This document shows, piece by piece, positions 1 through 7,824 of a stretch of 53,011 nt of DNA. The stretch comes from Massilia timonae CCUG 45783 (lineage in GTDB: Bacteria > Pseudomonadota > Gammaproteobacteria > Burkholderiales > Burkholderiaceae_D). The stretch covers positions 39,300-92,310 of the forward strand of contig NZ_JH992928.1 of the NCBI RefSeq assembly GCF_000315425.1, written 5' to 3'. The notes beneath the pieces are model-generated. The model searched no databases, was not told the DNA's origin, and was given only the letters and a program-made list of their open reading frames with translations. The first letter of the stretch is position 1. Every line of letters starts with the position of its first letter. The translations under genes and the position numbers were made by a program.

Positions 1-100
1 TTGTGCGAACATTTGATATTTTAAGTATGCAGCTGAACAAGTCAGCTGGCACCTTCATCAAACGCCCACACTTATCGACTGTTAATTTTTAAAGATCAGA
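1..100 (-). other. rRNA operon leader (16S upstream region), partial
   Basis: Read on the minus strand this is the leader that precedes 16S rRNA in Oxalobacteraceae-type rrn operons. A boxA-like antitermination element (TGATCTTTAAAAATTAAC) lies at 81-98. It is followed by the conserved stretch leading into a CAGCTG...CAGCTG hairpin near 31-50. The 16S gene itself should begin just beyond the left edge, so no rRNA is present in the window. The identification rests on recognising the leader and on the two promoters directly upstream of it. Confidence 0.7.
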
Positions 101-160
101 ATTCGGTACTGCCTTGCTGCGCTTGCGAATCGTTTTGTTCGTCAGCAGCAGAGGAGTGAG

Positions 161-189
161 ATTATGCTGTATTCCTAAAACCTCGTCAA
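161..189 (-). promoter_or_regulatory. rrn P2-type sigma-70 promoter
   Basis: On the minus strand TTGACG (184-189) and CATAAT (161-166) are separated by exactly 17 bp, close to the sigma-70 consensus. The site sits about 60 bp upstream of the boxA-like element and fires leftwards into the rRNA leader. An AT-rich stretch further upstream could serve as an UP element. Confidence 0.75.
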
Positions 190-288
190 CCCCTTCGTTT
201 CGCTTCGTCGCAGTTTTCACTGTTGACTTCATCGCGCTAACCGTTTGATTTGGCTTGCGTTTTTCGGTCAGTGCCGAAGCGGAGGCGA

Positions 289-318
289 ACTATAGCAAAC
301 CAACCGCCGGGTCCGCAA
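289..318 (-). promoter_or_regulatory. rrn P1-type promoter, upstream of P2
   Basis: On the minus strand TTGCGG (313-318) and TATAGT (289-294) have an 18-bp spacer. It lies about 130 bp upstream of the stronger P2-like promoter and points the same way, giving the tandem P1/P2 arrangement common for rRNA operons. The -35 is weak, so this call is less certain than P2. Confidence 0.5.
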
Positions 319-343
319 GAGGGCGGGAAAGAAAGTGTGGCGA

Positions 344-1879
344 CTACAACAGCCAGTCGATCGGCAACCATGACAGCGCTCTTACCGCAGCCCGCTTGAA
401 CCAACTCGTGCCGGGCTCCTTCTCATGCCGGATCACCTGGTCGCCACGCCGTTCCAGCCAGATCACCGAACCACGATCGTCGAGCTTCACTTCATAGGCG
501 CGCGTCGGCAGGGTCCGGTCCAGCGTTTCGGTCAGGCGCGCGACCAGGGCCGGGCTGTCGATCACCATCCCCATTTCGGTATTCAGGTGAATGGAACGCT
601 GGTCGAAGTTGAACGAGCCGACGAAGACCCGCTTCCCGTCCACGCCAAAGGTCTTGGCATGCAGGCTGGCATCCGAACTGCCGATCCCACTGCCGCTGCC
701 GCGCTTGTCCCGCGTGGGCTCGTCGGTCGCCTCCCTGCGCAATTCATACAGTGTCACCCCCGACTCCAGCAGCGGCTTGCGCCACTTGGCATAGCCCGCG
801 TGCACCGCCGCGACGTCGGTCGCCTCCAGTGAATTGGTCAGTATTCTGGTACGGGTGCCTTTTTTGGCCAGATCGACGAAAGCCGCGGTTCCCTCCTTGC
901 CGGGAACGAAATACGGCGAGACGAGATCCAGGCTGCGTTGCGGCTCTCCCAGGATGTCTCTCAGCTTGAAAGCGATATTCGCCTCCGGCGCCGCCGTTCC
1001 CATGACCTTGGCCGGATCGTCGCTGACGAACCTGGCGCGCGCCCATTCCAGCGGCAAGCTCCCCTCTACCAGCTGCTCGAGGAAGGCGGAGCGCTTGATG
1101 GCTTCGATATAGGCCTGCGCCTCGGCGTCCGGTTTCAAGGCCGGTGCGGCGGCGGCGTCCGGCGCCAGCAGCACCAACGGATAAGCCGAGGGGCTGTTCC
1201 AATACAGGTCGAAATCGTCCGACACGGCGCGCACGACCGGGCCGGCGGCAATGACGTCCAGATCGGCAAACGAGATCTCGCCCGCCGCGCCGAAATATTC
1301 GTCGCCCACATTGCGTCCGCCAATGATCGTGACCTGGTTATCGGCGGTGAACGATTTATTGTGCATGCGCCGGTTCAGGCGCATGAAATCGGCGGCCATG
1401 CCGACCGCCCGCACGGCGCGGATGCCGTTCGGGTTGAACAGCCGCACCTCGATCATCGGATGGGCGTCGAGCGCGGCCAGCGATGCATCCAGCCCGGCCG
1501 TATTGTTATCGTCGAGCAGGAGTCGCACACGCACCCCGCGCTCGGCCGCAGCCCTGAGCGCGTCGAACATGAGCCTGCCGGTAGTGTCATTACGCCAAAT
1601 ATAGTACTGGACATCCAGGCTGCGATCGGCAGCCTGCGCCAGCACGGCGCGCGCGGCGAAGGCGTCGCGCCCGTCCGCAAGGGCGTGGATGCCGGCCAGG
1701 CCGGGATGGGCCATCGTCAGGGGCATCAACGCCTTGCCGAGACGGGTGTCGTCGGTGTCGGCGATAGCCGTGCTCGCCACCCTGCCCTCCAGCGGCGGCA
1801 GCGAGGAACAGCTCGTCAGCGCCAGGGACAGCGCCAGCAGCGCCGCCGGTACCACCAGCCACACCCTGCGCGCGCCCAT
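344..1879 (-). CDS. Phospholipase D family lipoprotein (cardiolipin synthase C-like)
   Basis: A 511-residue protein with a lipoprotein signal (lipobox LTSC, Cys24) and two phospholipase-D HKD motifs. The first is HNKSFTAD (His173, Lys175, Asp180) followed by a GGRN turn; the second is HAKTFGVD (His407, Lys409, Asp414) followed by GSFNFDQRS. Paired HKD motifs form one active site for phosphatidyl transfer or hydrolysis through a phospho-histidine intermediate. The length and single lipid anchor resemble the ClsC/YmdC branch of cardiolipin synthases, but another PLD-type phosphodiesterase is possible. It starts 3 bp after the stop of the upstream enoyl-CoA hydratase gene, so the two are probably cotranscribed. 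The rRNA promoters lie immediately past its 3' end. Confidence 0.9.
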   Translation of the reverse strand: MGARRVWLVVPAALLALSLALTSCSSLPPLEGRVASTAIADTDDTRLGKALMPLTMAHPGLAGIHALADGRDAFAARAVLAQAADRSLDVQYYIWRNDTTGRLMFDALRAAAERGVRVRLLLDDNNTAGLDASLAALDAHPMIEVRLFNPNGIRAVRAVGMAADFMRLNRRMHNKSFTADNQVTIIGGRNVGDEYFGAAGEISFADLDVIAAGPVVRAVSDDFDLYWNSPSAYPLVLLAPDAAAAPALKPDAEAQAYIEAIKRSAFLEQLVEGSLPLEWARARFVSDDPAKVMGTAAPEANIAFKLRDILGEPQRSLDLVSPYFVPGKEGTAAFVDLAKKGTRTRILTNSLEATDVAAVHAGYAKWRKPLLESGVTLYELRREATDEPTRDKRGSGSGIGSSDASLHAKTFGVDGKRVFVGSFNFDQRSIHLNTEMGMVIDSPALVARLTETLDRTLPTRAYEVKLDDRGSVIWLERRGDQVIRHEKEPGTSWFKRAAVRALSWLPIDWLL

Positions 1880-1882
1880 CGA

Positions 1883-2659
1883 TTACAGTCCCTCGAAATC
1901 CGGCTTGCGTTTCTCGAGGAAGGCCGACATGCCTTCTTTCTGGGCAGGCGTGCCGAAACCGGCGTGGAAATAGCGGCGCTCGTAGGCCACGCCCTGGCGC
2001 AGGGTCGTCTCATACGCCTGGTTGACGCAATCCTTGATCTGCATCGCCACCGACACCGGCATCTCGGCGATGCCCTGGGCGATCTTGATCGCCTCACTCA
2101 TCACCTCGGCCGCCGGATACACCCGCGACACCAGGCCGGTGCGCTCGGCCTCGACGGCGTCGATCATGCGCGTGGTGAGCAGCATGTCCATCGCCTTCGA
2201 CTTGGAAATCGCGCGCGGCAGGCGCTGGGTGCCGCCCGCGCCCGGCGTGACGCCGACCTTGATCTCGGGCTGGCCGAATTTGGCGCTGTCGGCGGCAATC
2301 AGGAAATCGCACATCATCGCCAGCTCGCAGCCGCCACCCAGGCAATAGCCCGATACCACGCCGATCACCGGCTTGCGGATGTCGAGGATGTGCTCCCAGT
2401 TGCGGCCAATATAGTTATTGCCGTAGGTTTCCTGGTAATCGTAATTGGCCATGGCGGCGATATCGGCGCCTGCCGCGAACGCCTTCTCGCTGCCGGTCAG
2501 CACGATCACATTGATCGCCGGATCCTTGTCGAACTTGCGCAGGGCGTCGCCCAGCTCGTTCATCATATTGTCGTTCAGCGCATTCATCGCCTTGGGACGA
2601 TTCAGGCGCACCACGGCAACCTTGCCGTGGTTTTCGATCAACAGGTCAGCATATTCCAT
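1883..2659 (-). CDS. Enoyl-CoA hydratase
   Basis: A 258-residue crotonase-fold protein of normal length for short-chain enoyl-CoA hydratases. The oxyanion-hole segment FAAGADI is at 61-67. The two catalytic glutamates are in GGGCELAMMCD (Glu112) and GQPEIKVGVTPGAGG (Glu132), the arrangement of true hydratases that add water to 2-trans-enoyl-CoA in beta-oxidation. No extra dehydrogenase domain is fused. It is followed after 3 bp by the PLD-family gene on the same strand. The physiological substrate (fatty acid, branched-chain amino acid or phenylacetate intermediates) cannot be decided from sequence. Confidence 0.93.
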   Translation of the reverse strand: MEYADLLIENHGKVAVVRLNRPKAMNALNDNMMNELGDALRKFDKDPAINVIVLTGSEKAFAAGADIAAMANYDYQETYGNNYIGRNWEHILDIRKPVIGVVSGYCLGGGCELAMMCDFLIAADSAKFGQPEIKVGVTPGAGGTQRLPRAISKSKAMDMLLTTRMIDAVEAERTGLVSRVYPAAEVMSEAIKIAQGIAEMPVSVAMQIKDCVNQAYETTLRQGVAYERRYFHAGFGTPAQKEGMSAFLEKRKPDFEGL

Positions 2660-2777
2660 ATCACACCCTTTATTGGTTAATCACGACTCTGCGATTCTAG
2701 CGCTTTACGTACGCGTCAAGTCGAGCGGGTTGTCGAGTCGCGAAAGATACGCTGCGGATTGGCTGGCCGACGCGGCC

Positions 2778-4022
2778 TTAGCGGGCAGCGTCCGATGCCA
2801 CGCCCTTGGGCAGCAGCACCCACAACGAACCCTGCTGCTTCATCAGCCCCGCATTCTCCGTCGCTTCAGGCCCGAAGCCAAAGAAGAAATCGGCCCGCAC
2901 CGCGCCGCGGATGGCGCCGCCCACGTCCTGCCCCATCACCAGACGCTGCAGCGGCGCGCCATCCCTGGGCATGGTGGTCGACAGCCAGACCGGCGCGCCC
3001 AGCGGCAGGATGCTGCGGTCGATCGCGAGCGAGCGGCCCGGCGTGAGCGGCACGTTCAGCGCGCCGCGCGGGCCGGCGTTCGGATCGGTCACCTTCTGCT
3101 CGGTAAAGAAGATATAACTGGCGTTCACGTTCAGCACTTCCTGGCGGCGCGCCGGATTGGCCGCCAGCCAGGCGCGGATCGACTGCGCCGATACCTGATC
3201 CGGCGTCATGATGCCCTGCTCCACGAACCAGCGCCCGATCGCTTTATATGGATGGCCATTCTGGTCGGCATAGCCGACGCGCACCGTGTCGCCGCCATCG
3301 AGCTGCACGCGGCCCGAGCCCTGCACCTCGAGGAAGAAAGCCTCCACCGGATCGTTCACCCACAACAGTTCCCTGCCCTTCAGCGGCGCGCGGTCGATCT
3401 CGGCGCGACTGTAATAGGGCACCAGCGTCTTGCCGGACAGCCGCCCGCGCAGGCGCCGGTTCTGCAGGTCGGGATAAATGCCGCCCAGGTCGACCGTGAC
3501 CAGGTCGTCCGGCACCCGGTACAGCGGAGTCTGGTAAGCGCCGCCGCGCTTGCGCGAGCCGTACAGCATCGCCTCATAGTAGCCGGTGATCATGCCGGTG
3601 TCGCTGCCGTCCGGATTGCGCACCCGGTTGGGCACGAAATACGTCTCGAAGAAGCGGCGCACCGCCGCCGCATCGCCGGCGTCGACCGAGCGCGCCGCGG
3701 CGCATGGCGTCTTCCACTCGGCCGCGCGCGTGGCCAGCACGCTGCACGACTGCTGGAAGGCCGGCCAGGCCTGGCGCACGTCGTCCTGCTGCCAGCCGGG
3801 CAGCGCCTCGAAACTCACCGGGGTGAGAGGCGGCGTCGGTGCCGGAGGCGGCTCGGGCGCGGGCGCCGGCTGTTCGGTGGGCGGCGTTGGCGGCACCACC
3901 ACCGGTCCCACCGGCGGCGGCATCGTGATGGGCGGCTGCTCCGGCTGCGGCGTGGTCGAGCAGGCGCTCAGCAGGCAGACGAAGGCGATCAGGGAAGGTA
4001 CACTGCGGCGTGTCGTATACAT
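2778..4022 (-). CDS. mltA: Membrane-bound lytic murein transglycosylase A (MltA)
   Basis: An outer-membrane lipoprotein that cleaves the MurNAc-GlcNAc bond of peptidoglycan to form 1,6-anhydro ends. From the ATG at 4022 it is 414 residues with signal peptide and lipobox LLSAC, then a Pro-rich linker, the MltA domain, and the C-terminal 3D/double-psi-barrel part. The 3D region shows VMGQDVGGAIRG, then RADFFFGFG, which carries the Asp residues expected for catalysis, and ends in WVLLPK. An ATG at 4031 would add three residues. The frame stays open to 4391, but that extension is antisense to apaG and has no MltA-like sequence. Neither start has a convincing ribosome site. Divergent from the small membrane protein gene. 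Confidence 0.92.
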   Translation of the reverse strand: MYTTRRSVPSLIAFVCLLSACSTTPQPEQPPITMPPPVGPVVVPPTPPTEQPAPAPEPPPAPTPPLTPVSFEALPGWQQDDVRQAWPAFQQSCSVLATRAAEWKTPCAAARSVDAGDAAAVRRFFETYFVPNRVRNPDGSDTGMITGYYEAMLYGSRKRGGAYQTPLYRVPDDLVTVDLGGIYPDLQNRRLRGRLSGKTLVPYYSRAEIDRAPLKGRELLWVNDPVEAFFLEVQGSGRVQLDGGDTVRVGYADQNGHPYKAIGRWFVEQGIMTPDQVSAQSIRAWLAANPARRQEVLNVNASYIFFTEQKVTDPNAGPRGALNVPLTPGRSLAIDRSILPLGAPVWLSTTMPRDGAPLQRLVMGQDVGGAIRGAVRADFFFGFGPEATENAGLMKQQGSLWVLLPKGVASDAAR

Positions 4023-4041
4023 AACAGGCATGGAGACGAAT

Positions 4042-4170
4042 ATGTGGATCCTGATGGTGGAAGCCGGCGTGGCGCTGTTCCTGCTCGTATTTATCGTCTG
4101 GTGGACCATGTTCGCCGGCCGCAAGGACGTCGACCGCAAAGACGACGACAACAGCGACACCCGGCCCTGA
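4042..4170 (+). CDS. Small single-span membrane protein (42 aa)
   Basis: A 42-codon frame starting MWILMVEAGVALFLLVFIVW, with one strong transmembrane helix (about residues 3-26) and a highly charged Lys/Asp-rich tail ending DDDNSDTRP. The ATG at 4042 is preceded by GGAGA at 4032-4036 with suitable spacing; an in-frame ATG at 4030 is an alternative. It is divergent from mltA (5' ends about 20 bp apart) and its stop abuts the apaG stop with no spacer. The helix/charged-tail layout, ribosome site and snug fit make it a likely real gene; its function is unknown. Confidence 0.6.
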   Translation: MWILMVEAGVALFLLVFIVWWTMFAGRKDVDRKDDDNSDTRP

Positions 4171-4545
4171 TCAGTGCAGCGAACGCGGCGGCGACAGCAC
4201 GAATTCGGGGATCGGGGTCTCGAAGCGGTGGCCATCCTCGGCCACGCAGAAGTACTCGCCGCGCATCGAACCCTGGGCGGTGCCGAGCTGGGTGCCGCTG
4301 GTGTACTCGAACTGTTCGCCCGGCTGCAACAGCGGCTGGTGGCCGACCACGCCCAGCCCGCGTACTTCCTGCATCTGGTTGTTGGCGTCAAGGATCACCC
4401 AATGGCGTGAGATGAGCTGGGCCGCGATGCTGCCGGTGTTCTTGATCGTGATGGCGTAGCTGAACACGAACTGGTTCCGGTCAGGGTCGGACTGCTCCGG
4501 CAGGTATTGCGTTCTGACGGTGACAGTGAAATCGTAGGCGGGCAT
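4171..4545 (-). CDS. apaG: Co2+/Mg2+ efflux protein ApaG
   Basis: A 124-residue ApaG/DUF525 protein with an all-beta (fibronectin III-like) fold, matching the usual family length of about 125. Characteristic segments are FSYAITIKNTG, the SRHWVILD stretch, a GVVGHQPLLQPGE loop, FEYTSGT, and GSMRGEYFCV. The start at 4545 is chosen because AAGGAAA lies about 5 bp upstream; the frame continues to 4680 without family similarity. ApaG is linked to divalent cation efflux and Ap4A levels in enterobacteria, but its biochemical role is unsettled. Divergent from rpe; ends back-to-back with the small membrane protein gene. Confidence 0.95.
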   Translation of the reverse strand: MPAYDFTVTVRTQYLPEQSDPDRNQFVFSYAITIKNTGSIAAQLISRHWVILDANNQMQEVRGLGVVGHQPLLQPGEQFEYTSGTQLGTAQGSMRGEYFCVAEDGHRFETPIPEFVLSPPRSLH

Positions 4546-4746
4546 CGGGTTTCCTTGGATGATCATTAACAAGGCCGCTGCGCGTCGCGCGGCGGCCGGT
4601 GCGCCGTGTGGCGCAAACAGCAACAATGATACCGCCTGCGGCCCGATCCCGGCGCTGCGGGAGGGAAGAACGGGCCGCAAGCCGCCACCCCGGCGCTTGA
4701 GCGGCGTAGAATAGCGGCTTCTTGTTCAAACCCGCCCCATCGTCCC

Positions 4747-5418
4747 ATGACCACCTACCGCATCGCTCCCAGCATCCTGTCCGCCGATTTCGCCCGCCTG
4801 GGCGAGGAAGTGCGCAATGTCGTCGCCGCCGGCGCCGACATCATCCACTTCGACGTGATGGACAACCACTACGTCCCGAACCTGACCATCGGCCCGCTGG
4901 TGTGCCAGGCGATCCGCCCCCACGTGGATGTGCCGATCGACGTGCACCTGATGGTCAAGCCGGTGGACCGCATCATCCCCGATTTCGCCAAGGCCGGCGC
5001 CAACATCATCACCTTCCACCCCGAGGCGTCGGAGCACATCGACCGCACCCTTCAGCTGATCCGCGACCACGGCTGCAAGGCCGGCCTGGTGTTCAACCCG
5101 GCCACGCCGATGCACTACCTTGAACACGTGATGGACAAGATCGACATGATCCTGATCATGTCGGTCAACCCGGGCTTCGGCGGCCAGTCCTTCATTCCCG
5201 AAGCGCTGAAGAAGATCGCGATCGCGCGCCGCATGATCGATGAATCGGGCCGCGACATCATGCTGGAAGTCGATGGCGGCATCAAGGCCGAGAACATCGC
5301 CGCCGCCGCCGCCGCCGGCGCCGACACCTTCGTCGCCGGCTCGGCCATCTTCGGCAAGCCGGACTACAAGGCAGTGATCGACGCCATGCGCGCCGAACTT
5401 GCCACGGTAGGTAAATAA
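4747..5418 (+). CDS. rpe: Ribulose-phosphate 3-epimerase
   Basis: A 223-residue TIM-barrel enzyme interconverting D-ribulose 5-phosphate and D-xylulose 5-phosphate in the pentose phosphate pathway and Calvin cycle. Visible are the N-terminal APSILSADF, metal ligands and acid/base residues His34, Asp36 (HFDVMD), His67 (DVHLM) and Asp176 (LEVDGG), and the phosphate-binding segments NPGFGGQ and FVAGSAIF. The length is typical. The stop overlaps the gph start by 1 nt (TAATG), so the two are translationally coupled, an order conserved in proteobacteria upstream of trpE. Confidence 0.97.
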   Translation: MTTYRIAPSILSADFARLGEEVRNVVAAGADIIHFDVMDNHYVPNLTIGPLVCQAIRPHVDVPIDVHLMVKPVDRIIPDFAKAGANIITFHPEASEHIDRTLQLIRDHGCKAGLVFNPATPMHYLEHVMDKIDMILIMSVNPGFGGQSFIPEALKKIAIARRMIDESGRDIMLEVDGGIKAENIAAAAAAGADTFVAGSAIFGKPDYKAVIDAMRAELATVGK

Positions 5419-6116
5419 TGCGGGCCGGCGCAGCAGCCATCCGGGCCGCCATCGTCGACCTCGACGGCACCATGCTCGACACGGTGCCCGACTTCGAGGC
5501 GGCCCTGAACGGCATGCGCCTAGACCTGGGCCTGGGCCCCATCACCCAGGCCGTCATCAAGCCGCTGGTCGGCAAGGGTTCCGAAAAGCTGGTGCGCGAT
5601 GCGCTCCTGCTCGACTGGGACGCGGCGCGCGTGGAAGCGGTGTACGAAGAAGCGATCGCCGGCTACCAGCGTCACTACCTCGCCATCAATGGCGACCGCA
5701 GCACGCTGTTCGACGGCGTGCTCGAGGGCCTGCAGGCCATGCGCGACCTCGGCCTGCGCCTGGTGTGCGTGACCAACAAGCCCGTCGCTTTTACCCTGCC
5801 CCTGCTCGAGCAGAAAGGCCTGGCGCCCTACTTCGAGCAGGTGTTCGGCGGCGATTCGTTCGCGAAGAAGAAACCCGACCCGATGCCGATGCTTGGCGCC
5901 TGCGCCGCGCTCGACCTGCCGCCGGGCCAGGTGGTGGCGATCGGCGACTCGTCCAACGATGCCGAAAGCGCCCGTGGCGCGGGGTGCTTCGTGCTGACCG
6001 TCCCATATGGTTATAACCACGGACGCCCTGTACAAGAAATTCAATCCGATGGTATAGTTGATTCGCTTCTCGAAGCAGCGGCCCTGATCGCCGCACACAA
6101 CCGCACTGCAAACTAA
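5418..6116 (+). CDS. gph: Phosphoglycolate phosphatase
   Basis: A 232-residue HAD-superfamily hydrolase that dephosphorylates 2-phosphoglycolate formed by DNA repair or by oxygenation reactions. HAD motif I is VDLDGTMLD (nucleophile Asp14, acid/base Asp16), motif II VTNK (118-121), motif III Lys in AKKKPDP (about 150-155) and motif IV GDSSND (176-181). An alpha-helical C1 cap lies between motifs I and II. It shares one base with rpe. The last 60 bp of the gene contain a TATAGT hexamer (6053-6058) that may belong to the promoter of the trp leader. Confidence 0.93.
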   Translation: MRAGAAAIRAAIVDLDGTMLDTVPDFEAALNGMRLDLGLGPITQAVIKPLVGKGSEKLVRDALLLDWDAARVEAVYEEAIAGYQRHYLAINGDRSTLFDGVLEGLQAMRDLGLRLVCVTNKPVAFTLPLLEQKGLAPYFEQVFGGDSFAKKKPDPMPMLGACAALDLPPGQVVAIGDSSNDAESARGAGCFVLTVPYGYNHGRPVQEIQSDGIVDSLLEAAALIAAHNRTAN

Positions 6117-6127
6117 GTCATCTATAC

Positions 6128-6214
6128 ATGTTTTTCACCAAAAAACACACTGTCAACCAGACCGGCGCCCTCGAGGCCTGGCTGTGGCGACGCTGGCAAT
6201 CCTGGGCTAACTAA
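6128..6214 (+). CDS. trpL: trp operon leader peptide (TrpL-like)
   Basis: A 28-codon frame (ATG 6128 to TAA 6212-6214), starting MFFTKKHTVNQ and ending with WLWRRWQSWAN. Four Trp codons at residues 18, 20, 23 and 26 lie in a nine-codon stretch next to the stop, which is far above chance. It sits in the 210-bp gap between gph and trpE and is followed by a GC-rich hairpin with a T run. This is the layout of ribosome-mediated attenuation, in which stalling at Trp codons when charged tRNA-Trp is low prevents the terminator from forming. No strong ribosome site is visible. The alternative antiterminator pairing was not worked out, so the mechanism is inferred. Confidence 0.75.
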   Translation: MFFTKKHTVNQTGALEAWLWRRWQSWAN

Positions 6215-6227
6215 GCCGTACCGATTG

Positions 6228-6282
6228 CTGCCGGTGCTTGTATCCGCGATAGTGTCCGCGATACCAACCCGGCAGGTTTTTT
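6228..6282 (+). terminator. Putative trp attenuator (terminator hairpin)
   Basis: CTGCCGG (6228-6234) pairs perfectly with CCGGCAG (6269-6275), followed by GTTTTTT (6276-6282). The loop contains a 9-bp direct repeat TCCGCGATA (two copies, 12-bp period). It begins 14 bp after the stop of the Trp-rich leader frame and ends about 45 bp before trpE, as expected for a transcription attenuator. Confidence 0.6.
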
Positions 6283-6326
6283 GAAGCACACCACCGCCCC
6301 ACCTTGCCGGGCGGTCCGGAGAAAAC

Positions 6327-7823
6327 ATGACCGAACTCGAATTCAAATCGCTGGCCAACCAGGGCTATAACCGCATTCCATTGATCGCGGAAGCCTTCGC
6401 CGACCTCGAAACCCCGCTCACGCTCTACCTCAAGCTGGCCCAGTCGCAGCACACCGGCAAGAACACCTTCCTGCTGGAGTCGGTGGTGGGCGGCGAGCGC
6501 TTCGGCCGCTATTCCTTCATCGGCCTGCCGGCCCACACGCTGCTGCGCACCACCGGCAATCTCACCGAGATCGTCAAGAACGGCGAAGTAATCGAAACGC
6601 ACGAGGGCAATCCGCTCGACTTCATCGAGCAGTATCAGGCGCGCTTCAAGGTGGCGCTGCGTCCCGGCCTGCCGCGCTTCTGCGGCGGCCTGGCCGGCTA
6701 CTTCGGCTACGACACCGTGCGCCACATCGAGCGCAAGCTGGCCGATACCTGCCCGCGCGACGAACTGGGCCTGCCGGACATCCAGCTGATGGTCACCGAA
6801 GAGCTGGCCGTGATCGACAACCTGTCGGGCAAGCTGTACCTGATCGTGTACGCCGACCCGAGCCAGCCAGAGAGTTACTCGCGCGGCCGCCAGCGCCTGA
6901 AAGACCTGCGCATGATGCTGCGCCGGAGCGTCGACGCGCCGGTCACCTCGAGCTCGGTGCGGACCACCGAAGTGCGCGACTTCAGCAAAGAGGATTACCT
7001 CAAGGCCGTCGCGAAAGCCCACGAATACGTGATGGCCGGCGACCTGATGCAGGTGCAGATCGGCCAGCGCATCCGCAAGCCGTATGTCGATTCGCCGCTG
7101 TCGCTGTACCGCTCGCTGCGCTCGCTGAATCCGTCGCCGTACATGTACTACTACAACTTCGGCGACATGCAGATCGTCGGCGCCTCGCCCGAGATCCTGG
7201 TGCGCAACGAGCTGTCGCCGGAAGGCGGCCGCAAGGTCACCCTGCGCCCGATCGCCGGCACCCGGGGCCGCGGCGCGACGCCCGAGCAGGATGCGGCGCT
7301 GGCCGAAGAGCTGCTCAACGATCCGAAGGAAGTCGCCGAGCACGTGATGCTGATCGACCTGGCGCGCAACGACATCGGCCGCATCGCCGACACCGGCAGC
7401 GTCAAGGTCACCGACCGCATGGTCATCGAAAAATACTCGCACGTGCAGCACATCGTTTCCAACGTCGAAGGCAAGCTGAAAGACGGCATGTCGAACCTCG
7501 ACGTGCTGCGCGCCACCTTCCCGGCCGGCACGCTCACCGGCGCGCCGAAGGTGCGGGCGATGGAAGTGATCGATGAGCTCGAGCCGGTCAAGCGCGGCAT
7601 CTACGGCGGCGCCTGCGGTTACCTGAGCTTCGGCGGCGAGATGGACGTGGCCATCGCGATCCGCACCGGCGTGATCAAGGACGGCAACCTGTACGTGCAG
7701 GCCGCGGCCGGCATCGTGGCCGATTCGATCCCCGAGATGGAATGGCAAGAGACCGAAAAGAAGGCGCGCGCCGTGCTGCGCGCCGCCGAGCAAGTGCAAG
7801 ATGGCCTGGATGGGGAGTTCTGA
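6327..7823 (+). CDS. trpE: Anthranilate synthase component I
   Basis: A 498-residue chorismate-utilising enzyme that, with TrpG, makes anthranilate from chorismate and glutamine, the first committed step of tryptophan synthesis. The N-terminal regulatory half carries LLESVVGGERFGRYSFIG, including the LLES element that binds feedback Trp. The catalytic half shows IAGTRGRGATPEQD, LIDLARNDIGR, PAGTLTGAPKVRAMEVIDELEP and GIYGGACGY. GGAG lies upstream of the ATG. It is the first structural gene of the trp cluster, downstream of the leader peptide and attenuator. The trpG start codon begins 1 nt after its TGA. Confidence 0.97.
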   Translation: MTELEFKSLANQGYNRIPLIAEAFADLETPLTLYLKLAQSQHTGKNTFLLESVVGGERFGRYSFIGLPAHTLLRTTGNLTEIVKNGEVIETHEGNPLDFIEQYQARFKVALRPGLPRFCGGLAGYFGYDTVRHIERKLADTCPRDELGLPDIQLMVTEELAVIDNLSGKLYLIVYADPSQPESYSRGRQRLKDLRMMLRRSVDAPVTSSSVRTTEVRDFSKEDYLKAVAKAHEYVMAGDLMQVQIGQRIRKPYVDSPLSLYRSLRSLNPSPYMYYYNFGDMQIVGASPEILVRNELSPEGGRKVTLRPIAGTRGRGATPEQDAALAEELLNDPKEVAEHVMLIDLARNDIGRIADTGSVKVTDRMVIEKYSHVQHIVSNVEGKLKDGMSNLDVLRATFPAGTLTGAPKVRAMEVIDELEPVKRGIYGGACGYLSFGGEMDVAIAIRTGVIKDGNLYVQAAAGIVADSIPEMEWQETEKKARAVLRAAEQVQDGLDGEF

Positions 7824-7824
7824 C

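Noticed and set aside
938..2680. Long plus-strand open frame (580 codons)
   Set aside because: Antisense to the PLD-family and enoyl-CoA hydratase genes; Arg/His/Gly-rich with no domain, typical of the open complementary frame in GC-rich DNA.
4023..4391. N-terminal extension of MltA
   Set aside because: Overlaps apaG on the same strand in another frame, has no MltA-like sequence, and would bury the lipoprotein signal inside the protein.
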